Source: Neocallimastix lanati (nom. inval.)
Lineage: Eukaryota; Neocallimastigomycota; Neocallimastigomycetes; Neocallimastigales; Neocallimastigaceae
Length of the DNA stretch: 37,500 nucleotides
NCBI GenBank assembly: GCA_016946835.1
Contig: JACVTC010000015.1
Span: 1-37,500, forward strand
Direction: 5' to 3'
Below the pieces are notes generated by a model. It saw nothing but the letters and a program-made list of their open reading frames with translations. It searched no databases and was not told where the DNA came from. The position numbers and the translations under genes are program-made. Shown in pieces: positions 1-10,377 of this stretch (position 1 is its first letter; each line of letters starts with the position of its first letter).

Positions 1-244
1 CCCTAACCCTAACCCTAACCCTAACCCTAACCCTAACCCTAACCCCTAACCCTAACCCTAACCCTAACCCTAACCCTAACCCCTAACCCCTAACCCTAAC
101 CCCTAACCCCTAACCCCTAACCCTAACCTAACCCCTAACCCCTAACCCTAACCCCTAACCCTAACCCCTAACCCCCTAACCCTAACCCTAACCCCTAACC
201 CCTAACCCTAACCCCTAACCCTAACCCTAAACCCCTAACCCCTA
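1..244. repeat. Terminal telomere repeat array (CCCTAA)n
   Basis: This is a continuous array of CCCTAA units on the plus strand, that is TTAGGG on the complementary strand, so the chromosome end lies at base 1. The first ~46 bases are perfect CCCTAA. Further in, CCCCTAA and occasional CCTAA or CCCCCTAA variants are interspersed. Variants concentrated toward the centromere are common in telomeres, but one-base C-run differences could also be sequencing error. The array ends sharply at element A. Confidence 0.97.
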
Positions 245-1768
245 GCGTTTGTTCTATTGTTTATTGTCATTATTTATTTATTTTTAAATATTGTTTAAAA
301 TAATAGTTTTATAATTATATTGTTTTTATATTTGCATCATCCCTTTGATAAAACAAAATAATAAATAAATTATTTTAAAAACAAATAAATTTTTATGAAT
401 CCGTTTTTTTATTTTATTTTATTTTATTTTATTAATATAAATAAATTATTTTAAATAAAAGAATAAATCCCTTTGTATTAAAATGTAAATTAAAAGTGGA
501 CCTATAATATTTTGTTTTATTTTATAATATTTTGTTTTATTTTTTTAATAATAAAGAAATTTAGAGTATAAATATCTTTTGTTTTTTTTTAAAATATTTT
601 TTCCGTATTAATGAGTATTCGTTTGCAATATTCATTATATCAAAATAAAATAAAATATATTTAAATAATTCGCGCAGAATTCAGGTTTTTTAACCTGTTT
701 TCTGGAATGTCTTTAAACTCTTCCAGTTGACACTTTTGTTAGCTGGACTCTTTTTGATTTAAACTCCGGTTCTCACTTTTGATTACTGGAATGTAATCTC
801 TCCGGTTTCCTTTTGGAATGATTTTTTGGTTCCTTTTGGTTTTCAGGATTTCTGTTGTCTTGCTGAACTCTCCGGTTTACTCTTTGTTGGTTTGCTGGAT
901 TCTCTTTCGGTTATTCTTCTGGTTACTTGATTGGTTGTTGGATTCTCGTTTGCTTATTCTCCAGGGTACTCCTTTGATTCAGAGTTCTTGTCTTTTAGTT
1001 CTCTTGTCTATTCTTTGGGTTATTCTGGATTCTTTGGATCCCTTTTTTTGGTTCTCGGTTCTCCGACCTTACCTTCTTGGGATGTATTTTCTTTATTCTC
1101 TATGATTGTTATAATAATTAACAATACTTTTAATTAATTATTATTTATTTAATAATTAATTATTTTATTATTATAATAATCTATTTAATAAACTTATGTA
1201 TAATTGTTATTATTTATATAATAACAATATTTTTTAATCAAAATTGTTTGATTATTATTTCTCATAATAATAATCTTCTATAAAATCATGTATTAATTAT
1301 TATTATTTTCATAATAATAATAATTTTCTATTTTAAAATGTATTATTTATTAACTCATGTATTAATTATTATTTCTCATAATAATTATAAACTCATGTAT
1401 TAATTATTATTTTTATAATAATTATAAACTCATGTATTAATTATTATTTTACAATAATAATTACTTAATATTTAAAGTTATTATTCGCTTGCTATAATTA
1501 TTATTATTTTCTTAATAATAATTCTCTAGAATAGTATAGAATTCTTTGTTACAAATAGAATAGTTTAAAAATCTTAGAATAGATTTTAATATCTAAAATA
1601 AAAATCTTATTTTCTATTATTATTTGTTTAAAATAATAATAGTCGCTAGAATAGTTTAATAATTAAACTTCTTGAAAATCAATAATGATTTTTCTTAAAT
1701 TATATATACATTAATAATGTATTAACTATTTTGATTAATTTTATTAAATAAAATTATAACGTTTAAAA
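245..1768 (+). mobile_element. Subtelomeric element A, copy 1 (non-coding)
   Basis: This 1.52-kb element is nearly identical to 2102-3622, and its last ~1.16 kb matches 3754-4915. It begins right after telomere repeat with GCGTTTGTTC and ends ATAACGTTTAAAA, followed by CCTAACCC. It has three parts: an AT-rich head, a G/T-rich and A-poor segment (about 680-1105) of degenerate short motifs such as CTCCGGTTT and TGGATTCT, and an AT-rich tail with repeated short palindromes (about 1130-1510). A 95-codon hydrophobic ORF (818-1105) and an overlapping 68-codon ORF arise from the T-rich bias and look non-coding. No reverse transcriptase, helicase or transposase is present. Copies differ by small indels, for example a 5-bp T-rich indel near 412-432. 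Orientation is taken from the poly(A) after copy 2. Confidence 0.85.
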
Positions 1769-1779
1769 CCTAACCCTAG
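1769..1779. repeat. Interstitial telomere remnant
   Basis: Eleven bases, CCTAACCCTAG, join the 3' end of element A copy 1 to AT-rich DNA. The orientation matches the terminal telomere, so this marks a former chromosome end or an insertion inside telomere repeat. Confidence 0.75.
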
Positions 1780-1813
1780 TTTTTGTTTAATATTTAAATT
1801 ATTATTATTTAAA

Positions 1814-1845
<32 letters not shown>

Positions 1846-2101
1846 GATTAGATTTTTATTACTATATAACCAAAAAAAAAAAAAAAAAGAAAAAAAAAAA
1901 AAAGAAAAAAAAGAAGCAAAGCAAAAAAAAAAAATATATATATATATATATATTATTTTTTTTTAAATTTATAAAATATGAAAAACTTATATAAAATTAA
2001 TTACTTTTAAATCAGTTTTAAATTTTAAAAAATAATTTTAATTTAGTTTTACGAAATTATTTGAAATTATTAATTAAAAATTTATATTATATAAAATAAA
2101 A
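1780..2101. other. AT-rich spacer, possible 5' extension of element A copy 2
   Basis: This gene-free stretch has a 28-nt T run at 1818-1845, a long A run with G interruptions at about 1872-1930, and an (AT)n tract near 1934-1952. It lies between a telomere remnant and element A copy 2. It could be the 5' part of a full-length element A that copies 1 and 3 have lost by 5' truncation. With only one copy here this cannot be settled. Confidence 0.5.
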
Positions 2102-3618
2102 GCGTTTGTTCTATTGTTTATTGTCATTATTTATTTATTTTTAAATATTGTTTAAAATAATAGTTTTATAATTATATTGTTTTTATATTTGCATCATCCC
2201 TTTGATAAAACAAAATAATAAATAAATTATTTTAAAAACAAATAAATTTTTATGAATCCGTTTTTTTATTTTATTTTATTTTATTAATATAAATAAATTA
2301 TTTTAAATAAAAGAATAAATCCCTTTGTATTAAAATGTAAATTAAAAGTGGACCTATAATATTTTGTTTTATTTTATAATATTTTGTTTTATTTTTTTAA
2401 TAATAAAGAAATTTAGAGTATAAATATCTTTTGTTTTTTTTTAAAATATTTTTTCCGTATTAATGAGTATTCGTTTGCAATATTCATTATATCAAAATAA
2501 AATAAAATATATTTAAATAATTCGCGCAGAATTCAGGTTTTTTAACCTGTTTTCTGGAATGTCTTTAAACTCTTCCAGTTGACACTTTTGTTAGCTGGAC
2601 TCTTTTTGATTTAAACTCCGGTTCTCACTTTTGATTACTGGAATGTAATCTCTCCGGTTTCCTTTTGGAATGATTTTTTGGTTCCTTTTGGTTTTCAGGA
2701 TTTCTGTTGTCTTGCTGAACTCTCCGGTTTACTCTTTGTTGGTTTGCTGGATTCTCTTTCGGTTATTCTTCTGGTTACTTGATTGGTTGTTGGATTCTCG
2801 TTTGCTTATTCTCCAGGGTACTCCTTTGATTCAGAGTTCTTGTCTTTTAGTTCTCTTGTCTATTCTTTGGGTTATTCTGGATTCTTTGGATCCCTTTTTT
2901 TGGTTCTCGGTTCTCCGACCTTACCTTCTTGGGATGTATTTTCTTTATTCTCTATGATTGTTATAATAATTAACAATACTTTTAATTAATTATTATTTAT
3001 TTAATAATTAATTATTTTATTATTATAATAATCTATTTAATAAACTTATGTATAATTGTTATTATTTATATAATAACAATATTTTTTAATCAAAATTGTT
3101 TGATTATTATTTCTCATAATAATAATCTTCTATAAAATCATGTATTAATTATTATTATTTTCATAATAATAATAATTTTCTATTTTAAAATGTATTATTT
3201 ATTAACTCATGTATTAATTATTATTTCTCATAATAATTATAAACTCATGTATTAATTATTATTTTTATAATAATATTAATTCTTAAAGATTGTATTAATT
3301 ATTATTTTACAATAATAATTACTTAATATTTAAAGTTATTATTCGCTTGCTATAATTATTATTATTTTCTTAATAATAATTCTCTAGAATAGTATAGAAT
3401 TCTTTGTTACAAATAGAATAGTTTAAAAATCTTAGAATAGATTTTAATATCTAAAATAAAAATCTTATTTTCTATTATTATTTGTTTAAAATAATAATAG
3501 TCGCTAGAATAGTTTAATAATTAAACTTCTTGAAAATCAATAATGATTTTTCTTAAATTATATATACATTAATAATGTATTAACTATTTTGATTAATTTT
3601 ATTAAATAAAATTATAAC

Positions 3619-3622
<4 letters not shown>
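2102..3622 (+). mobile_element. Subtelomeric element A, copy 2 (non-coding)
   Basis: Nearly identical to copy 1 over its whole length. The differences are a 5-bp deletion in the T-rich head and a short substituted stretch near 3270-3292 in the palindromic tail. The 95- and 68-codon ORFs at 2670-2957 and 2783-2989 are conserved only because the copies are recent. Unlike copies 1 and 3, its ATAACGTTTAAAA end runs into a long poly(A) tract instead of telomere repeat. Confidence 0.85.
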
Positions 3623-3673
<51 letters not shown>

Positions 3674-3691
3674 AAAAAAAAAGAAAAAAAG

Positions 3692-3743
<52 letters not shown>

Positions 3744-3753
3744 AAAAGAAAAA
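3623..3753 (+). repeat. Poly(A) tract joining element A copies 2 and 3
   Basis: About 130 nt of A with a few isolated G residues directly follow the 3' end of element A copy 2 and abut the 5'-truncated copy 3. The position fits a 3' poly(A) tail of a retroposed element. The window is rich in homopolymers, so expansion of a short A run is an alternative, and the exact length may be unreliable. Confidence 0.8.
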
Positions 3754-4915
3754 ATTAATGAGTATTCGTTTGCAATATTCATTATATCAAAATAAAATAA
3801 AATATATTTAAATAATTCGCGCAGAATTCAGGTTTTTTAACCTGTTTTCTGGAATGTCTTTAAACTCTTCCAGTTGACACTTTTGTTAGCTGGACTCTTT
3901 TTGATTTAAACTCCGGTTCTCACTTTTGATTACTGGAATGTAATCTCTCCGGTTTCCTTTTGGAATGATTTTTTGGTTCCTTTTGGTTTTCAGGATTTCT
4001 GTTGTCTTGCTGAACTCTCCGGTTTACTCTTTGTTGGTTTGCTGGATTCTCTTTCGGTTATTCTTCTGGTTACTTGATTGGTTGTTGGATTCTCGTTTGC
4101 TTATTCTCCAGGGTACTCCTTTGATTCAGAGTTCTTGTCTTTTAGTTCTCTTGTCTATTCTTTGGGTTATTCTGGATTCTTTGGATCCCTTTTTTTGGTT
4201 CTCGGTTCTCCGACCTTACCTTCTTGGGATGTATTTTCTTTATTCTCTATGATTGTTATAATAATTAACAATACTTTTAATTAATTATTATTTATTTAAT
4301 AATTAATTATTTTATTATTATAATAATCTATTTAATAAACTTATGTATAATTGTTATTATTTATATAATAACAATATTTTTTAATCAAAATTGTTTGATT
4401 ATTATTTCTCATAATAATAATCTTCTATAAAATCATGTATTAATTATTATTATTTTCATAATAATAATAATTTTCTATTTTAAAATGTATTATTTATTAA
4501 CTCATGTATTAATTATTATTTCTCATAATAATTATAAACTCATGTATTAATTATTATTTTTATAATAATTATAAACTCATGTATTAATTATTATTTTACA
4601 ATAATAATTACTTAATATTTAAAGTTATTATTCGCTTGCTATAATTATTATTATTTTCTTAATAATAATTCTCTAGAATAGTATAGAATTCTTTGTTACA
4701 AATAGAATAGTTTAAAAATCTTAGAATAGATTTTAATATCTAAAATAAAAATCTTATTTTCTATTATTATTTGTTTAAAATAATAATAGTCGCTAGAATA
4801 GTTTAATAATTAAACTTCTTGAAAATCAATAATGATTTTTCTTAAATTATATATACATTAATAATGTATTAACTATTTTGATTAATTTTATTAAATAAAA
4901 TTATAACGTTTAAAA
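3754..4915 (+). mobile_element. Subtelomeric element A, copy 3 (5'-truncated)
   Basis: It starts at ATTAATGAGTATTCG, equivalent to base ~606 of copy 1, and then runs to the common ATAACGTTTAAAA end, followed by CCTAACCC. The first ~360 bp are missing. A shared 3' end with a variable 5' end is the usual signature of non-LTR retroposition. Unequal recombination inside the poly(A) tract could also produce it. The ORF copies at 3965-4252 and 4078-4284 are the same low-complexity reading frames. Confidence 0.85.
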
Positions 4916-5049
4916 CCTAACCCTAACCCTAACCCAACCTAAACCCCTAACCCTACCCTAACCCCTAACCCCTAACCCCTAACCCTAACCCTAACCTAAC
5001 CCCTAACCCCTAACCCTAACCCTAACCCCCTTAACCCTAACCTAACCCT
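4916..5049. repeat. Interstitial telomere array (~134 bp)
   Basis: CCCTAA, CCCCTAA and CCTAA units in the same orientation as the terminal telomere, more degenerate than the tip (for example CCCAACC and CCCCCTTAACC). It separates element A copy 3 from element B copy 1 and probably records a former chromosome end. Confidence 0.93.
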
Positions 5050-7441
5050 AATTATTTTATATATAGTTTTTATTTAGTATAAAATATTTTTTTTTTTTAT
5101 TTATTTACATATTAGATTTTTATTAATTATATAGTTTTATAATTTTTTCCTTTCTTTATTTACCCTTTTAACTTTTACAATAGTTTAAATATAATTTTAT
5201 AGTTTTTATTATAATTCTTTTATATTTAATTTTATTTATATTTAAAAAATTTATATTAAAAATTTTTCTTGTGTTCCCTTTATATATAAATTATTAAAAG
5301 ATTTATTTTTTTTTAAAATCTTTTTATTTAATTATATATAAATAACATAAGAATAATTATTATTTTATTTTTTTATTTTCTTTTTTTCTTTTTTTTCTTT
5401 TATTTTTATTTTTATCTTTTATAAATTATCTTTTATAAATTATCTTTATATAAATATCTTATTTTATTATGTCTTCATAATAATTTAAATATTTATATAA
5501 TACCTTTTATTTTTCTTCATTATTATAATTATATTTTTATAACTTTTATTATTCTTTCAACCTTACCTTTTATAGTTACTTTATTTACTTTTGGTTAATA
5601 ATTACTTTACTTTATTTACCCTTTCTTTTTTAATTATTAACTCTTATTTTATTATAGTTATTATCTTTAGATAATAATTATAAACTTTTATCATTTTATA
5701 TAATTTTATATAAACTTTTATCATTTTATATAATTTTATATTTTTATAATTATATACTTTTTATTATTATCTTATATAATTATTTCTTTTAATAATTATA
5801 ATTATCTTATATAATTATTTCTTTTAATAATTATATATACTTCTTTTCTTTTCTTGTATAATTATTTACTTTAAGTAATTATACATTTTTTATTATCTTA
5901 TATAATTATTTCTTTTAATAATTATATACTTTTATTTTATTTTATTATATAATTATATATCTTTTATAATTATATATTTTTAATTTCTTATATAATTATT
6001 TTCTTTAAATAATTATATATACTTTTCTTTTTTCTTATATAATTATTTCTTTTAATAATTATATACTTTTTATTATCTTATATAAATATATACCTTTTAT
6101 AATCATATATTTTTTATTATTTATTTATATAATTATTTATTTTAAATAATTATATACTTTCTTTATCATTATCTTATATAATTATTTGCTTAAAATAATT
6201 ATATACTTTTTATTTACTTATATAATTATATATCTTTTATAATTATATACTTTTATTTACTTATATAATTATATATCTTTTATAATTATATACTTTTATT
6301 TACTTATATAATTATTTATTTTTAAATAATTATATATTTTTTCATTATCTTATATAATTATTTCTTTTAATAGTTATATACTTTTTACTTACTTATATAA
6401 TTATATACTTTTTATAATTATATATTTTATTATTTATTTATATAATTATTTCTTTTAATAATTATATATTTTTATTATTATATTATATACTTATATATCT
6501 TTTATAATTATATATTTTTTTTTCACTAATATAATTATTTGCTTATAATAATTATATATTTTATTCACTTATATAATTATTTGCTTATAATAATTATATA
6601 TTTTATTATATTTTATTCACTTATATAATTATTTTCTTATAATTATATATTTTTATTATTATCTAATATAATTATTTATTTTAATAATTATATTTTTTAT
6701 TTTTTATTTTATTATATAATTATATTTCATTTATAATTATATATTTTATTCATTTATATAATTATTTATTTTAATAATTATATAATTATATATTTTTATT
6801 ATTACTTTTTATAGTTATATACTTAGATTAATATCTTATATAATACTTAGATTATTATCATATATAATTATTTACTTATAATAATTATCTATTTTAGATA
6901 TATTTACTTATAGATATTAATACTTAATAATAGTTATTTTAATATTTCCTTTTAGAGATAGTCAAGATATTGAAATTCCTCATGGGATTTCAGTATACGA
7001 ATTTTAAGTTTGTTAAATTTTCATAAATTTTCTCTTAGATATAGTTAATTAGAATATTTTCCTTTTTTAGATAATGGACATATTTAGTATGTCCGTTTTA
7101 CTTTTTAATCAAAACTTTATATACTTTAATTTACTTTTGATCAAAACTTTAATAACTTTAAATTTATTTTTGATCAAAATTTTAATAACTTTAAACCTAT
7201 ATTTTTTATCAAACTTTAAATATTTTAATATTAAATAATTTTATTAGTTAGTTAAATCTTTATTAATTTTAACTTAGTAATAATATTTAATATTTCAAAT
7301 TACTTATTAATTCTTATAATAGTTATATTTAGTAAATACTTTAAATAATTTTTATATTATTATATTTTATTCTTGTAATTATTATATTTATCAAATACAT
7401 GTAATACTTTGTAAATCTTAAATAAATAAAAGAATTTAAAA
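5050..7441 (+). mobile_element. Subtelomeric element B, copy 1 (non-coding, ~2.39 kb)
   Basis: This copy has the same 2392-bp length as 7969-10360 and is almost identical to it, with roughly ten scattered substitutions. It has no ORF of note. About 5740-6900 is a tandem array of degenerate 40-60-bp units, each holding a short palindrome of the type TATAATTATT-spacer-AATAATTATA. About 7098-7230 holds four ~35-bp units built round the perfect palindrome TTTTGATCAAAA, and 7075-7093 forms a GGACATA/TATGTCC stem. It ends GAATTTAAAA, followed by CCTAACCCTAACCC. The left end abuts telomere repeat. If 7456-7968 belongs to the full element, this copy is 5'-truncated. Confidence 0.85.
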
Positions 7442-7455
7442 CCTAACCCTAACCC
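7442..7455. repeat. Interstitial telomere remnant
   Basis: CCTAACCCTAACCC between the 3' end of element B copy 1 and the hairpin-rich DNA leading into copy 2. Same orientation as the chromosome end. Confidence 0.8.
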
Positions 7456-7968
7456 TTTTCTCCTAATGTATAATCCAAAATACATTATGGTTTTTTCTCC
7501 TAATGTATAATCCAAAATACATTATGATTTATTATTTAATTATTTTTTTTTATTAAATAATTATATTTATTATAAATCTTTTTAGATAATAACGGTAATT
7601 CATATTTATCTATTTATTAATTATTATATATATTTTGCGGTACAAAAAAATTTATTTTTATTTTTTGTACTACATTATTTTTGATAACTCTAAATAATTA
7701 TATTTTTTTTTTATATTTTTATTTATTGTTATTAAAAAATTTTTTATTGACTTTTTTTTTATTTACACTTTTAAAATAATTATTAAAACTATTTTAAAAG
7801 AATAAAAACAAATAATGTTAAATAATTATTTTAAAAGTGCACTTTTTAATTCATTTAATTTTTAATATTTTATTTTTTTCTCTTATATAAAATAATTTAA
7901 TAATTTTTTAATAAATAATTTCTATAATAATTTTTATTATTATTTTATTATTTATTATTAAAGAATTA
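7456..7968. other. Hairpin-rich AT DNA, possible 5' extension of element B copy 2
   Basis: Gene-free, with several inverted repeats. Two tandem ~35-bp units (7456-7490 and 7493-7526) each contain a TAATGTAT/ATACATTA stem. GTACAAAAAA at 7640-7649 pairs with TTTTTTGTAC at 7661-7670. A perfect 19-bp inverted repeat pairs 7766-7784 with 7821-7839, and it overlaps the perfect palindrome AAAAGTGCACTTTT. Because this stretch lies between telomere remnant and element B, it may be the true 5' end of B, absent from the truncated copy 1. Confidence 0.6.
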
Positions 7969-10360
7969 AATTATTTTATATATAGTTTTTATTTAGTATA
8001 AAATATTTTTTTTTTTTATTTATTTACATATTAGATTTTTATTAATTATATAGTTTTATAATTTTTTCCTTTCTTTATTTACCCTTTTAACTTTTACAAT
8101 AGTTTAAATATAATTTTATAGTTTTTATTATAATTCTTTTATATTTAATTTTATTTATATTTAAAAAATTTATATTAAAAATTTTTCTTGTGTTCCCTTT
8201 ATATATAAATTATTAAAAGATTTATTTTTTTTTAAAATCTTTTTATTTAATTATATATAAATAACATAAGAATAATTATTATTTTATTTTTTTATTTTCT
8301 TTTTTTCTTTTTTTTCTTTTATTTTTATTTTTATCTTTTATAAATTATCTTTTATAAATTATCTTTATATAAATATCTTATTTTATTATGTCTTCATAAT
8401 AATTTAAATATTTATATAATACCTTTTATTTTTCTTCATTATTATAATTATATTTTTATAACTTTTATTATTCTTTCAACCTTACCTTTTATAGTTACTT
8501 TATTTACTTTTGGTTAATAATTACTTTACTTTATTTACCCTTTCTTTTTTAATTATTAACTCTTATTTTATTATAGTTATTATCTTTAGATAATAATTAT
8601 AAACTTTTATCATTTTATATAATTTTATATAAACTTTTATCATTTTATATAATTTTATATTTTTATAATTATATACTTTTTATTATTATCTTATATAATT
8701 ATTTCTTTTAATAATTATAATTATCTTATATAATTATTTCTTTTAATAATTATATATACTTCTTTTCTTTTCTTGTATAATTATTTACTTTAAGTAATTA
8801 TACATTTTTTATTATCTTATATAATTATTTCTTTTAATAATTATATACTTTTATTTTATTTTATTATATAATTATATATCTTTTATAATTATATATTTTT
8901 AATTTCTTATATAATTATTTTCTTTAAATAATTATATATACTTTTCTTTTTTCTTATATAATTATTTCTTTTAATAATTATATACTTTTTATTATCTTAT
9001 ATAAATATATACCTTTTATAATCATATATTTTTTATTATTTATTTATATAATTATTTATTTTAAATAATTATATACTTTCTTTATCATTATCTTATATAA
9101 TTATTTGCTTAAAATAATTATATACTTTTTATTTACTTATATAATTATATATCTTTTATAATTATATACTTTTATTTACTTATATAATTATATATCTTTT
9201 ATAATTATATACTTTTATTTACTTATATAATTATTTATTTTTAAATAATTATATATTTTTTCATTATCTTATATAATTATTTCTTTTAATAGTTATATAC
9301 TTTTTACTTACTTATATAATTATATACTTTTTATAATTATATATTTTATTATTTATTTATATAATTATTTCTTTTAATAATTATATATTTTTATTATTAT
9401 ATTATATACTTATATATCTTTTATAATTATATATTTTTTTTTCACTAATATAATTATTTGCTTATAATAATTATATATTTTATTCACTTATATAATTATT
9501 TGCTTATAATAATTATATATTTTATTATATTTTATTCACTTATATAATTATTTTCTTATAATTATATATTTTTATTATTATCTAATATAATTATTTATTT
9601 TAATAATTATATTTTTTATTTTTTATTTTATTATATAATTATATTTCTTTTATAATTATATATTTTATTCATTTATATAATTATTTATTTTAATAATTAT
9701 ATAATTATATATTTTTATTATTACTTTTTATAGTTATATACTTAGATTAATATCTTATATAATACTTAGATTATTATCATATATAATTATTTACTTATAA
9801 TAATTATCTATTTTAGATATATTTACTTATAGATATTAATACTTAATAATAGTTATTTTAATATTTCCTTTTAGAGGTAGTCAAGATATTGAAATTCCTC
9901 ATGGGATTTCAGTATATGAATTTTAAGTTAGTTAAATTTTCATAAATTTTCTCTTAGATATAGTTAATTAGAATATTTTCCTTTTTTAGATAATGGACAT
10001 ATTTAGTATGTCCGTTTTACTTTTTAATCAAAACTTTAAATACTTTAATTTACTTTTGATCAAAACTTTAATAACTTTAAATTTATTTTTGATCAAAATT
10101 TTAATAACTTTAAATTTATATTTTTTATCAAACTTTAAATATTTTAATATTAAATAATTGTATTAGTTAGTTAAATCTTTATTAATTTTAACTTAGTAAT
10201 AATATTTAATATTTCAAATTACTTATTAATTCTTATAATAGTTATACTTAGTAAATACTTTAAATAATTTTTATATTATTATATTTTATTCTTGTAATTA
10301 TTATATTTATCAAATACATGTAATACTTTGTAAATCTTAAATAAATAAAAGAATTTAAAA
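7969..10360 (+). mobile_element. Subtelomeric element B, copy 2 (non-coding)
   Basis: A direct repeat of 5050-7441 with identical length and the same internal order: a palindromic satellite at about 8660-9820, a GGACATA/TATGTCC stem near 9993-10012, and TTTTGATCAAAA units at about 10017-10150. The few differences are substitutions or very short changes, such as AGAGGTAGTC here against AGAGATAGTC in copy 1, so the duplication is recent or homogenised. It ends GAATTTAAAA and joins degenerate telomere repeat that is fused to a gypsy retrotransposon. Confidence 0.85.
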
Positions 10361-10377
10361 CCTAACCCCTAACCCCT
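10361..10377. repeat. Interstitial telomere remnant at a healed break
   Basis: CCTAACCCCTAACCCCT lies between element B copy 2 and the middle of a gypsy pol reading frame. A telomere tract abutting an internal transposon sequence is what telomere addition to a broken chromosome would leave. Confidence 0.8.

Noticed and set aside
818-1137. Overlapping 95- and 68-codon ORFs repeated in all three element A copies
   Set aside because: They overlap in different frames, are dominated by Leu, Phe, Ser and Trp from T/G-rich sequence, and are identical only because the copies are recent. No domain or coding signature.
5740-6900. Possible CRISPR array from regularly spaced palindromic units
   Set aside because: Units vary in length and sequence, spacers are not unique sequences, and the context is a eukaryotic telomere. 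It is a palindromic satellite.
5050-10360. Element B copies as the two LTRs of one retrotransposon
   Set aside because: The 500 bp between them has no coding content, polypurine tract or primer site, and both copies end in telomere repeat rather than in a TG...CA boundary.
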